Position numbers and translations under genes: made by a program. A DNA stretch of 64,000 nt, from NCBI RefSeq assembly GCF_947500605.1, contig NZ_CANMSJ010000001.1, forward strand, positions 248,001 through 312,000. The letters are read 5' to 3'. Numbering within the stretch: position 1 is the stretch's first letter; every line of letters begins with the position of its first letter. The notes under the pieces were generated by a model, which saw only the letters and a list, made by a program, of their open reading frames with translations, was not told the origin of the DNA and did no database searches. Origin of the DNA: an uncultured Lacinutrix sp. Its GTDB lineage: Bacteria; Bacteroidota; Bacteroidia; Flavobacteriales; Flavobacteriaceae. This document shows positions 33,410 through 41,396 of this stretch, one piece after another.

Positions 33410-35299
33410 ATGACTGGAAGTATACTTTTTGAAGCCATAGTCTTTTTATTAGGTGCAATTATTTGTGTATCTATTGCCAAAAAATTAGGCTTAAGTTCTG
33501 TAATTGGCTATCTGTTAGCAGGTGTATTAATAGGGCCTTACGTCTTAGGGTTTATTGGAAAAGAAGGTGAAGATATTTTACACTTTGCAGAATTTGGAGT
33601 GGTAGTAATGCTATTTTTAATTGGCTTAGAAATCGAACCAAAGAATTTTTGGAACATGCGAAAAACCATACTTGGTATGGGAGGATTGCAGGTAGGAGGA
33701 ACCATGTTGCTTTCCTATATTCTATTTGCTTTATTAGGTTTCGATTGGAAAGTAGCCTTAGTAATCTCAATGGCTGTGGCACTATCTTCTACAGCAATTG
33801 CCATGCAAACTATAAAAGAAAAAGGCTTGATGAATACTACGTTCGGTACGTCTTCTTTTTCCATTTTATTGTTTCAAGATATTATTGTCATTTTTATGTT
33901 AGGTTTTATTCCACTTTTATCTAATGCAGATGATAATGCTTCCGCGGAAAAACATAGTGAACATGCAAATTTATTAGAAACGCTACCTATTGGATTTCAG
34001 ACTTTAGCCATTCTTTTATCTGTAGTTTTAATCATTGTAGCTGGCCGTTATTTAATTGTTCCAATGCTACGAAAAGTAGCTAAAACAGGTGTTAGAGAAT
34101 TATTAATTGCTGCTGCTTTATTAATTGTTTTCAGTATTTCATTTTTAATGGAATATGTAGGAATAAGTCCTGCATTAGGAGCTTTTTTAGGTGGAGTAGT
34201 ACTTTCAAATAGTGAATTTAAACACGAGTTAGAAAGCACTTTAGAGCCTTTTAAAAATTTACTTTTAGGATTGTTTTTTATGGCTGTTGGCGCCTCTATT
34301 AACTTTATTGTTATAGCAAATAGTCCCTTAAAAATAGGAGGTGTTTTAATAGCTATTGTTGTTATTAAAGCTCTTGTTTTATTTATCGCTGGTCATGTTT
34401 TTAAATTAAAACTAGATCAAAAATTACTACTAACATTCAGTTTAGCGCAAATTGGAGAATTTGCTTTTGTATTATTATCTTTTGCATTTGGTCTTAATAT
34501 TTTGTCTCAAGATCAAATGGATATGATGCTTGTAATTACAGCATTAAGTATGTCGCTTACACCAATTATTGGTATCATTAATGAACGTTTCATTCTTCCA
34601 AAAATAGGTACTAAAGAATCTATAAAACGACCAACGGATCATATTGCAAAATCTCAAAAAATTATATTAGTTGGTTTTGGGCATTTTGGAAGTACTATAG
34701 GTCGCTTTTTACGTTCTCATGGTGTAGAAGCAACCATTTTAGATCATGATTCTAACCGTGTCGATTTTCTACGTAAAATGGGATTCGAAGTGTACTATGG
34801 AGATGCTACTCGTCTCGATTTATTAGAATCTGCAGGAATTGCAGAAGCTAAAATAATTATTTGTGCTACTAATAAAATAAGTGTTTCTAAAGCTATTAGT
34901 AAAATAGTGAAAGAGAAATATCCTCATGTAGAAATGATGATTCGTACTAAAAACCGTTATGATGCTTATGAACTACTTAATCTAGGTCACGAAAACATTT
35001 ACCGCGAATCTCTAGAAACCTCATTAACTTTAGCTAAGGATGTATTGAGTAGAATGGGTTTCAGAAAATACACACTTAACAGGCAAGTGCAGAATTTTAT
35101 TAAGTATGATGAAGACAGTTTAAGGCGTCTAGCATCAGAGCCTAAACGAGAAGATGACTACATTTTTAAAGCCAGAAAAGAGTTAGAGCAACAAGAGAAA
35201 TTTTTAAACGAAGATTTTAAAAGAGGTATTGTAGATTTCGATAGCCATTGGGATAGTGAGCATATTAGAAAAGTTTTAGAAAAAACGAAAGAAGAATAA
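33410..35299 (+). CDS. KefB/KefC-like CPA2 potassium/proton antiporter with RCK domain
   Basis: 629 residues. About 12 membrane segments form a CPA2 core (SSVIGYLLAGVLIGPYVLGF, FGVVVMLFLIGLEIEPKNFW, SMAVALSSTAIAMQTIKEKG, GGVVLSNSEFKHELESTLEP). From about residue 415 a TrkA-N/RCK domain follows: IILVGFGHFGSTIGRFLRSH, GDATRLDLLESAGIAEAKII. Kef proteins release potassium when electrophile-glutathione adducts bind, acidifying the cytoplasm. The KefF partner precedes it by 4 bp and an AraC gene follows by 8 bp. Confidence 0.94.
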   Translation: MTGSILFEAIVFLLGAIICVSIAKKLGLSSVIGYLLAGVLIGPYVLGFIGKEGEDILHFAEFGVVVMLFLIGLEIEPKNFWNMRKTILGMGGLQVGGTMLLSYILFALLGFDWKVALVISMAVALSSTAIAMQTIKEKGLMNTTFGTSSFSILLFQDIIVIFMLGFIPLLSNADDNASAEKHSEHANLLETLPIGFQTLAILLSVVLIIVAGRYLIVPMLRKVAKTGVRELLIAAALLIVFSISFLMEYVGISPALGAFLGGVVLSNSEFKHELESTLEPFKNLLLGLFFMAVGASINFIVIANSPLKIGGVLIAIVVIKALVLFIAGHVFKLKLDQKLLLTFSLAQIGEFAFVLLSFAFGLNILSQDQMDMMLVITALSMSLTPIIGIINERFILPKIGTKESIKRPTDHIAKSQKIILVGFGHFGSTIGRFLRSHGVEATILDHDSNRVDFLRKMGFEVYYGDATRLDLLESAGIAEAKIIICATNKISVSKAISKIVKEKYPHVEMMIRTKNRYDAYELLNLGHENIYRESLETSLTLAKDVLSRMGFRKYTLNRQVQNFIKYDEDSLRRLASEPKREDDYIFKARKELEQQEKFLNEDFKRGIVDFDSHWDSEHIRKVLEKTKEE

Positions 35300-35307
35300 A
35301 ATTAGTA

Positions 35308-36186
35308 ATGGAGAAAAACATTCCACATATTGAGTTTGATTCTTCAAAACCAGATAATAGTGGTATTGAAATATTAACTATTAAAAGTCTTTTTGATAGA
35401 AAAAATGAGATAGCGCATAACCCAGAAAAAGCACATCAATTAGCCTTTAATATGATTGTGTTTTATACTGCTGGACAAAGTAAACATTTAGTAGATTTTG
35501 TATGGCACGAGGTAAAACAAAACACTATTATCCACTTATCTAAAGGCCAAATAAATGCGTTTCAATTCAACGAAGAATTACAAGGTTATATAATATTATT
35601 TACCGAAGACTATTTAAAAAAGCATATTAATACATTACCAAAAAATGAATTGATTAGGCTGTTTAATGCACATTTATTCTCTCCAATTATTCAAGCTTCT
35701 CAAAAGTCTAACGTATTAAATTATATAGAATTATTTTATGAAGAGTATTCTAATATTGAGGAAGATTACAATCAGGAAAACACATACAGAGCCTTGTATT
35801 CTATTATTTTTTCTAAATTAGAACGGTTAAAAGAATACCAAACCATTCATTTAAAAAAGTCTGATAAATTAAATAGGTTTTTAGAGTTTAAATCGCTTTT
35901 AGAAAAGAACTATATTAAAAGTAAAAATGCAGACTTTTATGCCAATAAGCTAAACATCACTTATAAACACTTAAATACTATTTGTAAAGACATAGTTAGT
36001 GTTACTGCAAAACAGTTTATAGATGCGTTTGTTATTCTTGAAGCCAAACGTTTGCTTCTAAATTCTGAAATAAAAAGTACAGAATTAGCCTATTCTTTGG
36101 GCTTTGAAGAACCTACCAATTTTGTAAAGTACTTTAAAAAGCATACAAAATTCACCCCAAACAGCTTCAAAAAAGACTATATTTAA
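35308..36186 (+). CDS. AraC family regulator
   Basis: 292 residues. The N-terminus (NMIVFYTAGQSKHLVDFVWH, TIIHLSKGQINAFQF) is a cupin-like sensor and the C-terminus an AraC domain (NADFYANKLNITYKHLNTIC, AKQFIDAFVILEAKRLLLN, STELAYSLGFEEPTNFVKYF, KKHTKFTPNSF). It is 8 bp after kefC and likely in the same transcript. The operon that begins at 36392 has weak TTTACC/TTTCACC repeats near its promoter and is a candidate target. Confidence 0.9.
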   Translation: MEKNIPHIEFDSSKPDNSGIEILTIKSLFDRKNEIAHNPEKAHQLAFNMIVFYTAGQSKHLVDFVWHEVKQNTIIHLSKGQINAFQFNEELQGYIILFTEDYLKKHINTLPKNELIRLFNAHLFSPIIQASQKSNVLNYIELFYEEYSNIEEDYNQENTYRALYSIIFSKLERLKEYQTIHLKKSDKLNRFLEFKSLLEKNYIKSKNADFYANKLNITYKHLNTICKDIVSVTAKQFIDAFVILEAKRLLLNSEIKSTELAYSLGFEEPTNFVKYFKKHTKFTPNSFKKDYI

Positions 36187-36203
36187 TATAGTTAGGTTCG
36201 ATA

Positions 36204-36237
36204 TTTACCATTTTTAAAACCATTTTCACCTTTAATA
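36204..36237 (+). promoter_or_regulatory. candidate AraC binding site, weak direct repeat
   Basis: TATTTACCATTTTTAAAACC and ATTTTCACCTTTAATAAAC are similar segments about 20 bp apart; the second starts about 30 bp upstream of the minus-7 box at 36254. Confidence 0.35.
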
Positions 36238-36253
36238 AACTGTGTTGCAAAAG

Positions 36254-36261
36254 TAACTTTG
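36254..36261 (+). promoter_or_regulatory. minus-7 box TAACTTTG of the egt operon
   Basis: An exact TAnnTTTG match 130 bp upstream of the first gene at 36392. The predicted leader contains the terminator-like hairpin at 36330-36358. Confidence 0.5.
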
Positions 36262-36329
36262 TTTTAAAATTCAATAATTAAAGTTCCTAAGTAAATAATA
36301 AAACCATTTACGGACTTGACTAATAGCAG

Positions 36330-36358
36330 AAAAGGTTATCAATTTGGTAGCCTTTTTA
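36330..36358 (+). terminator. terminator-like hairpin in the leader of the egt operon
   Basis: AAAAGGTTA pairs with TAGCCTTTT (one G-T), followed by T residues. It could end the kefFC-AraC transcript or act as an attenuator, because the TAnnTTTG box at 36254 is upstream of it and the next gene starts at 36392. Confidence 0.6.
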
Positions 36359-36391
36359 TATTAAACAAATCATTTTAAAATACTTATAAAT

Positions 36392-36589
36392 ATGTCAGAC
36401 GTAAGAACATGCCCAACTTGTGGCGCAAAAGCAAAGTATAAAGAAAAAGAAAACATTATAACATTTACAGCGGTCCAGGATCAAGATGCTTTTAAAAAAA
36501 TTGGTCAGTTAAAAAAAGCTATGGATAAGTTTAAAGCAAAAGCTGAAGCTTTAGAAAAAGAGTTGTTGGAGTTAAAATTAAAACAATAA
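36392..36589 (+). CDS. small CxxC-containing protein
   Basis: 65 residues. TCPTCGAKAKYKEKENIITF is a half zinc-ribbon: a single CPTC pair, with no second pair. The rest is a charged coiled coil (KIGQLKKAMDKFKAKAEALE). I do not recognise a named family. It might dimerise to complete a metal site. It is the first gene of a seven-gene operon with intergenic gaps of 22 bp or less, ending in egtB, egtD and a racemase-like gene. Confidence 0.72.
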   Translation: MSDVRTCPTCGAKAKYKEKENIITFTAVQDQDAFKKIGQLKKAMDKFKAKAEALEKELLELKLKQ

Positions 36590-36611
36590 AATAAATTCTA
36601 AAAAGTATATA

Positions 36612-37340
36612 ATGAGTTTACTTGAATCCTTATTAAAAAAGGTAGTGCTAGATGAAGCCATCATTGTAATAAAAGAAAAAATTTCAGAGTCTGTTTATAG
36701 AATAAGACTTAAAAGCGAAAGTATAAAAAAAGTAGAATTTACTTCTGGATATTTTTTGCGTTTAGGTATTGGAATTGGTAATGAAAATGTTGCTTTTAAA
36801 GATAAAGTAAGAAGTTACAGCGTTTGGAATATTAACCAAGCAGAAGGATGGTTAGACCTTGCAATAGCTACAGAAAGTAATGGCATTGGATCTAAATGGG
36901 TTATAAATTGCAACGTAGGAGAACACGTTTATTTTAAATGGAAAAAAGGAAATTTTTTATTAGATAATTCTGCAGACAGTTATTTAATGGTAGGTGATTT
37001 ATCGTCATTATCTCATTTATATATTTTAAATCGTAATTTAACAGGGAGTAAACATGTGGAAAGCATTATCTATAGCAAAAACACGAGTGATTTTTTTAAT
37101 GATGTAGATGGTTTAAGACCTTTTAATTTTTATAATTTAGAACAAAATTCAATTTCTGAAATTTTAAATTTAGTTAAAGAAACTCTACCAAAACTAAAGG
37201 GCAAAAAAAAGGTTTACATCGCTGGTGATAGTCGAGTTTGTATTGCTTTAAATCAATACTTTAGGAAAGAGTTAAGTTGGGATACCAAACAAATAAAGAC
37301 AAAACCATTTTGGAATCCTGATAAAAAAGGATTAGAATAA
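36612..37340 (+). CDS. siderophore-interacting-like FAD-binding protein
   Basis: 242 residues. The N-terminal half is an FAD-binding ferredoxin-reductase-like barrel (SGYFLRLGIGIGN, KVRSYSVWNINQAEGWLDLA) and the C-terminal half is the SIP-type NAD(P)-binding domain (YLMVGDLSSLSHLYILNRNL, KKVYIAGDSRVCIALNQYF, FRKELSWDTKQIKTKPFW). Siderophore-interacting proteins reduce Fe(III)-siderophores. No siderophore genes are nearby; here it may be a general flavin reductase feeding the operon. Confidence 0.82.
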   Translation: MSLLESLLKKVVLDEAIIVIKEKISESVYRIRLKSESIKKVEFTSGYFLRLGIGIGNENVAFKDKVRSYSVWNINQAEGWLDLAIATESNGIGSKWVINCNVGEHVYFKWKKGNFLLDNSADSYLMVGDLSSLSHLYILNRNLTGSKHVESIIYSKNTSDFFNDVDGLRPFNFYNLEQNSISEILNLVKETLPKLKGKKKVYIAGDSRVCIALNQYFRKELSWDTKQIKTKPFWNPDKKGLE

Positions 37341-37362
37341 ACCCATAATTAATAATTAAATC

Positions 37363-38211
37363 ATGAAAATAGCAGTCACATCGGTAAGTGGTAATTTAGG
37401 ATCTGCAATAGCTAAGCAATTAATCCAAGAAGTGGGAAAAGACAATGTAATAGGTATTGCAAGGACACCAGAAAAAGCTAAACATCTTGGTATAGAAATA
37501 AGAAAAGGCGACTATAATAGTAGAGAACAGTTTAATAATGCTTTAGTAGGAATAGAAAAATTAGTCTTAATTTCAGGAATGGATGCACCAGAAAAACGTA
37601 TTCAACAGCATAGAAATGTTATAGAAGCAGCAAAAGCGAATGGTGTAAAAAAGATAGTATATACTAGTATTGTTGGAGATGAAGAAAAAACGGCTTTTAG
37701 TCCAATTGTTAAAAGTAATCGCCAAACAGAAAAACACATTCAAAATTCAGGATTAGATTGGGTAATTGGTAGAAATGGAATTTATATTGAACCAGATTTA
37801 GAGTATATTGAAACTTATAAAAAATTAGGAGAGATTAAAAACTGTGCTGGAGATGGTAAATGTACATATACTAGCCGAAACGAATTAGGGTATGCTTATG
37901 CAAAAATGCTAACCGAAGAGAAGCATAGTAAAAAGGTTTATAACTTGGTTGGAGAACCTATTACTCAAGCAAAATTAGCCGATTACATTAACCAGATATA
38001 TAATACTAAACTTGTTTTTAATTCTGTTTCTGTTGAAGAATATACAAACGAGAGAAAAACAGAATTGGGAGATTTTATAGGTACAGTTATTGCAGGTATT
38101 TACGAAGGTATTTTAAATGGTGTTTATAATGTGAATTCAGATTATGAAAAGGCTGCAGGCCGATTACATAAATCTACATTACAGATTATAGAAGAAATAA
38201 AACAAGCTTAA
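37363..38211 (+). CDS. NmrA-like NAD(P)H-binding reductase (QorB-like)
   Basis: 282 residues, atypical SDR: IAVTSVSGNLGSAIAKQLIQ, VIGIARTPEKAKHLGIEIRK, GDYNSREQFNNAL, VLISGMDAPEKRIQQHRNVI and GVKKIVYTSIVGDEEKTAFS. It resembles quinone reductase QOR2. There is a 22-bp gap upstream and 13 bp downstream, within the egt operon. The substrate is inferred only. Confidence 0.88.
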   Translation: MKIAVTSVSGNLGSAIAKQLIQEVGKDNVIGIARTPEKAKHLGIEIRKGDYNSREQFNNALVGIEKLVLISGMDAPEKRIQQHRNVIEAAKANGVKKIVYTSIVGDEEKTAFSPIVKSNRQTEKHIQNSGLDWVIGRNGIYIEPDLEYIETYKKLGEIKNCAGDGKCTYTSRNELGYAYAKMLTEEKHSKKVYNLVGEPITQAKLADYINQIYNTKLVFNSVSVEEYTNERKTELGDFIGTVIAGIYEGILNGVYNVNSDYEKAAGRLHKSTLQIIEEIKQA

Positions 38212-38224
38212 AAGAGTTGATATT

Positions 38225-38602
38225 TTGGATTTAGAAAAAAACAAAAAAAACGCAATTGCATTTTACAAAACAGCATATTTAGGGAACCCAAAAAAAGCTG
38301 TGGAATTGTATGCAGGCGAAAATTATAAGCAACACAATCCTATGGTTGCAGATGGAAAACAAGCATTTATAGATTATTTTGATCGTATGCATAAAGAATT
38401 TCCAGAAAAGTCTATCGATTTTGTAAGAATTGTAGCAGAGAACGACTTAGTATCTTTGCACACACATCAAATTTGGCCAGATAATGATCAATACGTTACA
38501 ATGGATTTTTTTAAATTTGATAATAATGGTAAAATCATAGAGCATTGGGATAGCATACAGCAAATACCAAAAACATCTATGCACAATAACACGATGTATT
38601 AA
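38225..38602 (+). CDS. SnoaL-like polyketide cyclase family protein
   Basis: 125 residues. NTF2-like fold: NKKNAIAFYKTAYLGNPKKA, YAGENYKQHNPMVADGKQAF, YFDRMHKEFPEKSIDFVRIV and FFKFDNNGKIIEHWDSIQQI. It is of the type annotated as predicted SnoaL-like aldol condensation-catalysing enzyme. No ATG is available; the likely start is TTG at 38225, 13 bp after the previous stop, which is unusual for this window. Part of the egt operon; function unknown. Confidence 0.8.
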   Translation: MDLEKNKKNAIAFYKTAYLGNPKKAVELYAGENYKQHNPMVADGKQAFIDYFDRMHKEFPEKSIDFVRIVAENDLVSLHTHQIWPDNDQYVTMDFFKFDNNGKIIEHWDSIQQIPKTSMHNNTMY

Positions 38603-38608
38603 AAATAT

Positions 38609-39757
38609 ATGAATATTACAACACATTTTAAACAGGTAAGAGTGCAAACGGTATCGTTTTGTAGTCATTTAAATGTCGAAGACTATTCAATTCAAGTGGT
38701 TGCTTTTGCAAGTCCAGCAAAATGGCATTTAGCACACACGACCTGGTTTTTCGAAGAGTTTATTTTAAAACCTTTTCTGCCTAATTATAAAGTGTTTAAC
38801 GATACTTATGGCTTCCTATTTAATAGTTATTACAATACTTTAGGTACTCGTATATTACAATCTAATAGAGGTAATATGTCTAGACCTGTTACTAGTGAAG
38901 TATTAGATTATAGAAGTTATGTAGATGAAAATGTTTTAAAATTATTAGCTCAAAACTCTAGTAAGGAATTAACAGATTTAATTACTTTAGGATTAAACCA
39001 CGAGCAACAACATCAAGAATTATTGGTTACAGATGTTAAATATATGTTTGGTCACAATCCATTATTTCCGGTTTATAAAAAGGATGAGAACCTTTTAAAA
39101 AATCATAATCAATCTAAAGAAACCTTTCAAATAAAGGAAGGCGTTTATGAGATTGGCTATAAAGGAAACGACTTTTGTTACGATAACGAGTTAGGTGTAC
39201 ACAAGGTGTTTATAGCCGATTTTGAAATAAATAATTTTTTAGTTACCAACGGAGATTACATTGAATTTATGGAAGCTGGAGGTTATTCAGATTTTAATTT
39301 ATGGTTAGATGAAGGTTGGTCTTGGGTAAATAAAACCCAGGTAAATGCACCTTTATATTGGTTTAAAATTGACGAAGAATGGCATTATTACACTTTAGCC
39401 GGTTTGCAGCCCGTAGATAAAGACGCTATATTAGGTCATATTAATTTTTATGAAGCCAATGCTTACGCAGAATGGAAAGGTATGCGATTACCAACAGAAT
39501 TTGAATGGGAAGTCGCTTCAAAAACTCTTAATTGGGGAAAACGATGGGAATGGACTGCAAGTGCATACCTTCCTTATCCAAACTTTGAGAAAGCAAATGG
39601 AGCAGTAGGCGAGTATAACGGAAAGTTTATGAGCAACAAAATGGTATTACGTGGTGCATCTGTTGCAACATCGCACAACCATAGTAGAAATACATATAGA
39701 AATTTTTTCAGTCCTTTAGAGCGCTGGCAATACACCGGAATTAGATTAGTAAAATAA
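38609..39757 (+). CDS. egtB: EgtB-type hercynine sulfoxide synthase
   Basis: 382 residues. The N-terminal DinB-like domain carries the iron ligands WHLAHTTWFFEE (His) and NHEQQHQELL (two His); the C-terminal FGE-sulfatase domain has YEIGYKGNDFCYDNELGVH, MEAGGYSDFNLWLDEGWSW, MRLPTEFEWEVASKT, WEWTASAYLPYP and RNFFSPLERWQYTGIRLV. EgtB oxidatively joins hercynine to a cysteine or gamma-glutamylcysteine thiol using O2. It is shorter than mycobacterial EgtB (about 430), as in many Bacteroidota. The next gene, egtD, starts 3 bp later. Confidence 0.93.
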   Translation: MNITTHFKQVRVQTVSFCSHLNVEDYSIQVVAFASPAKWHLAHTTWFFEEFILKPFLPNYKVFNDTYGFLFNSYYNTLGTRILQSNRGNMSRPVTSEVLDYRSYVDENVLKLLAQNSSKELTDLITLGLNHEQQHQELLVTDVKYMFGHNPLFPVYKKDENLLKNHNQSKETFQIKEGVYEIGYKGNDFCYDNELGVHKVFIADFEINNFLVTNGDYIEFMEAGGYSDFNLWLDEGWSWVNKTQVNAPLYWFKIDEEWHYYTLAGLQPVDKDAILGHINFYEANAYAEWKGMRLPTEFEWEVASKTLNWGKRWEWTASAYLPYPNFEKANGAVGEYNGKFMSNKMVLRGASVATSHNHSRNTYRNFFSPLERWQYTGIRLVK

Positions 39758-39760
39758 TAC

Positions 39761-40708
39761 ATGATAGAACAATTTAAGGAAGCGGTAAACAACGGTTTAA
39801 GCGCAAAACATAAAAATTTACCATCAAAATATTTTTACGATAAAAAAGGAGATGCCCTTTTTGTAGAAATTATGGGTTTACCAGAATATTACCTCACCAG
39901 AGCAGAACATGATATTTTTAAAAACCAAACTTCTAATATTATAGCATCTTTAAAATTAGAGAAAGACACCTATTTTGAGTTGATAGAATTAGGTGCTGGA
40001 GATGGTACAAAAACCAAAGAACTACTTAAATTGTTAAGTAAAGAAGGTTATAATTTTGATTATTTACCTGTCGATATTTCTCAAAATGCCTTAGATAATC
40101 TTGAAAACAATTTAAAAACAGAATTACCTTCTGTTTCAGTTAAAACAAAACAAGGTGATTATTTCGAGGTTTTAGAATCTTTAAAGCATAGTAAGCATCC
40201 CAAAGTAATATTGTTTTTAGGTTCTAATATTGGTAACATGAATGATGCTATTGCATCAATATTTATGCAAAACTTAAGCACAAATCTAAACTTAGGAGAT
40301 AAACTGTTTTTAGGAGTAGATTTAATAAAACCTGAAGCTATAGTTTTACCTGCATACAACGATAGTAAAGGTGTAACTGCTGCTTTTAATTTAAATTTAT
40401 TAGACAGAATTAATAATGAATTAAATGCTGATTTTAATAGAAATAACTTCGCTCACACACCCGAATATAATGAGGAAGAAGGTATTGCTAAAAGTTACAT
40501 AACAAGTACCAAAAACCAGGAAGTGTATATTAAAGCAATGGATAAAACCTTCAGTTTTGCTAAAGACGAGAAGGTTCATTTAGAAATTTCCAGAAAATAT
40601 AATAGTGAAATTCTGAATAAAATTATTGCTAACACACAATTCTGTATTAAAAATAAATTGAGTGATAGTAATAACTATTTTGCTAACTATATTTTAGAAA
40701 TAGAATGA
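39761..40708 (+). CDS. egtD: EgtD L-histidine N-alpha-methyltransferase
   Basis: 315 residues. SPKYFYDKKG-type start (LPSKYFYDKKGDALFVEIMG), then LPEYYLTRAEHDIF. The SAM motif is FELIELGAGDGTKTKELLKL, followed by LPVDISQNALDNL and ILFLGSNIGNMN. This is the Methyltransf_33 family that trimethylates histidine to hercynine, the EgtB substrate. It starts 3 bp after egtB and overlaps the next gene by 4 bp (ATGA at 40705). No EgtC or EgtE C-S lyase lies in the window. Confidence 0.94.
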   Translation: MIEQFKEAVNNGLSAKHKNLPSKYFYDKKGDALFVEIMGLPEYYLTRAEHDIFKNQTSNIIASLKLEKDTYFELIELGAGDGTKTKELLKLLSKEGYNFDYLPVDISQNALDNLENNLKTELPSVSVKTKQGDYFEVLESLKHSKHPKVILFLGSNIGNMNDAIASIFMQNLSTNLNLGDKLFLGVDLIKPEAIVLPAYNDSKGVTAAFNLNLLDRINNELNADFNRNNFAHTPEYNEEEGIAKSYITSTKNQEVYIKAMDKTFSFAKDEKVHLEISRKYNSEILNKIIANTQFCIKNKLSDSNNYFANYILEIE

Positions 40709-41361
40709 GTACATTAGGATTATTAGGTCTTGGTAGTTTTTCAACCTTGTTTTATATAAAAGAGCTTAATGCCTTGTATAATGCTAAACATGGCGGATTT
40801 TGTACTTGCCCTTTTAAAATGTTGAATGTAGATTTTAATGCTATAAACAATCTATTACCAAATACTTCTAAAGCTTTAGATACTATTGTTAAAGATAGTT
40901 TAAATAAGCTTCAAGATTTACAAATAGACACAATTGTAGTTCCAAATATAACATTACACGAAACTATAGATAGGCTAAATATTAGAACTAATTTAATCCA
41001 TCCTATAGAGGAAACTATTTCTAGAATTAAAGAAAGCAAGCATGCTAATGTTACCATTTTTGGAACATTGTATACTATGCAATCCAACTACATTACATCT
41101 AAATTTACTGCACAAAACATCACTATTTTACAAGCTTCAAAAGAAGATATGCAACAAATAGATGATTTAAGAATAGCTATTTATAATGGTAAAGAAACCG
41201 AAGCACAATTAGTAATATTTAATAAACTTATTAATAAATATACTAAAAATGGAATAGTGGTTTTGGCTTGTACAGAATTATCGGTAGCGTATAATATTAA
41301 AAACAGTTTGGTTTATGATATGGCAAGAATTCAAATATTGAAATCTATTAATTTATTGTAG
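40705..41361 (+). CDS. Asp/Glu racemase family protein lacking the first catalytic Cys
   Basis: 218 residues. The fold is clear: STLGLLGLGSFSTLFYIKEL, VTIFGTLYTMQSNYITSKFT, NGIVVLACTELSVAYNIKNS. In aspartate/glutamate racemases a Cys-Asn-Thr motif follows the second strand; here it is VVPNITLHETI, so Pro replaces Cys, while the second Cys (VLACTEL) is kept. One-Cys members such as arylmalonate decarboxylase exist, so it may have a non-racemase reaction. It is coupled to egtD by a 4-bp overlap (start and stop ATGA), which ties it to the ergothioneine-type pathway. Confidence 0.85.
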   Translation: MSTLGLLGLGSFSTLFYIKELNALYNAKHGGFCTCPFKMLNVDFNAINNLLPNTSKALDTIVKDSLNKLQDLQIDTIVVPNITLHETIDRLNIRTNLIHPIEETISRIKESKHANVTIFGTLYTMQSNYITSKFTAQNITILQASKEDMQQIDDLRIAIYNGKETEAQLVIFNKLINKYTKNGIVVLACTELSVAYNIKNSLVYDMARIQILKSINLL

Positions 41362-41396
41362 TTGAGTGTTTTAATAGGTATTACTTCTTGTGTCAC

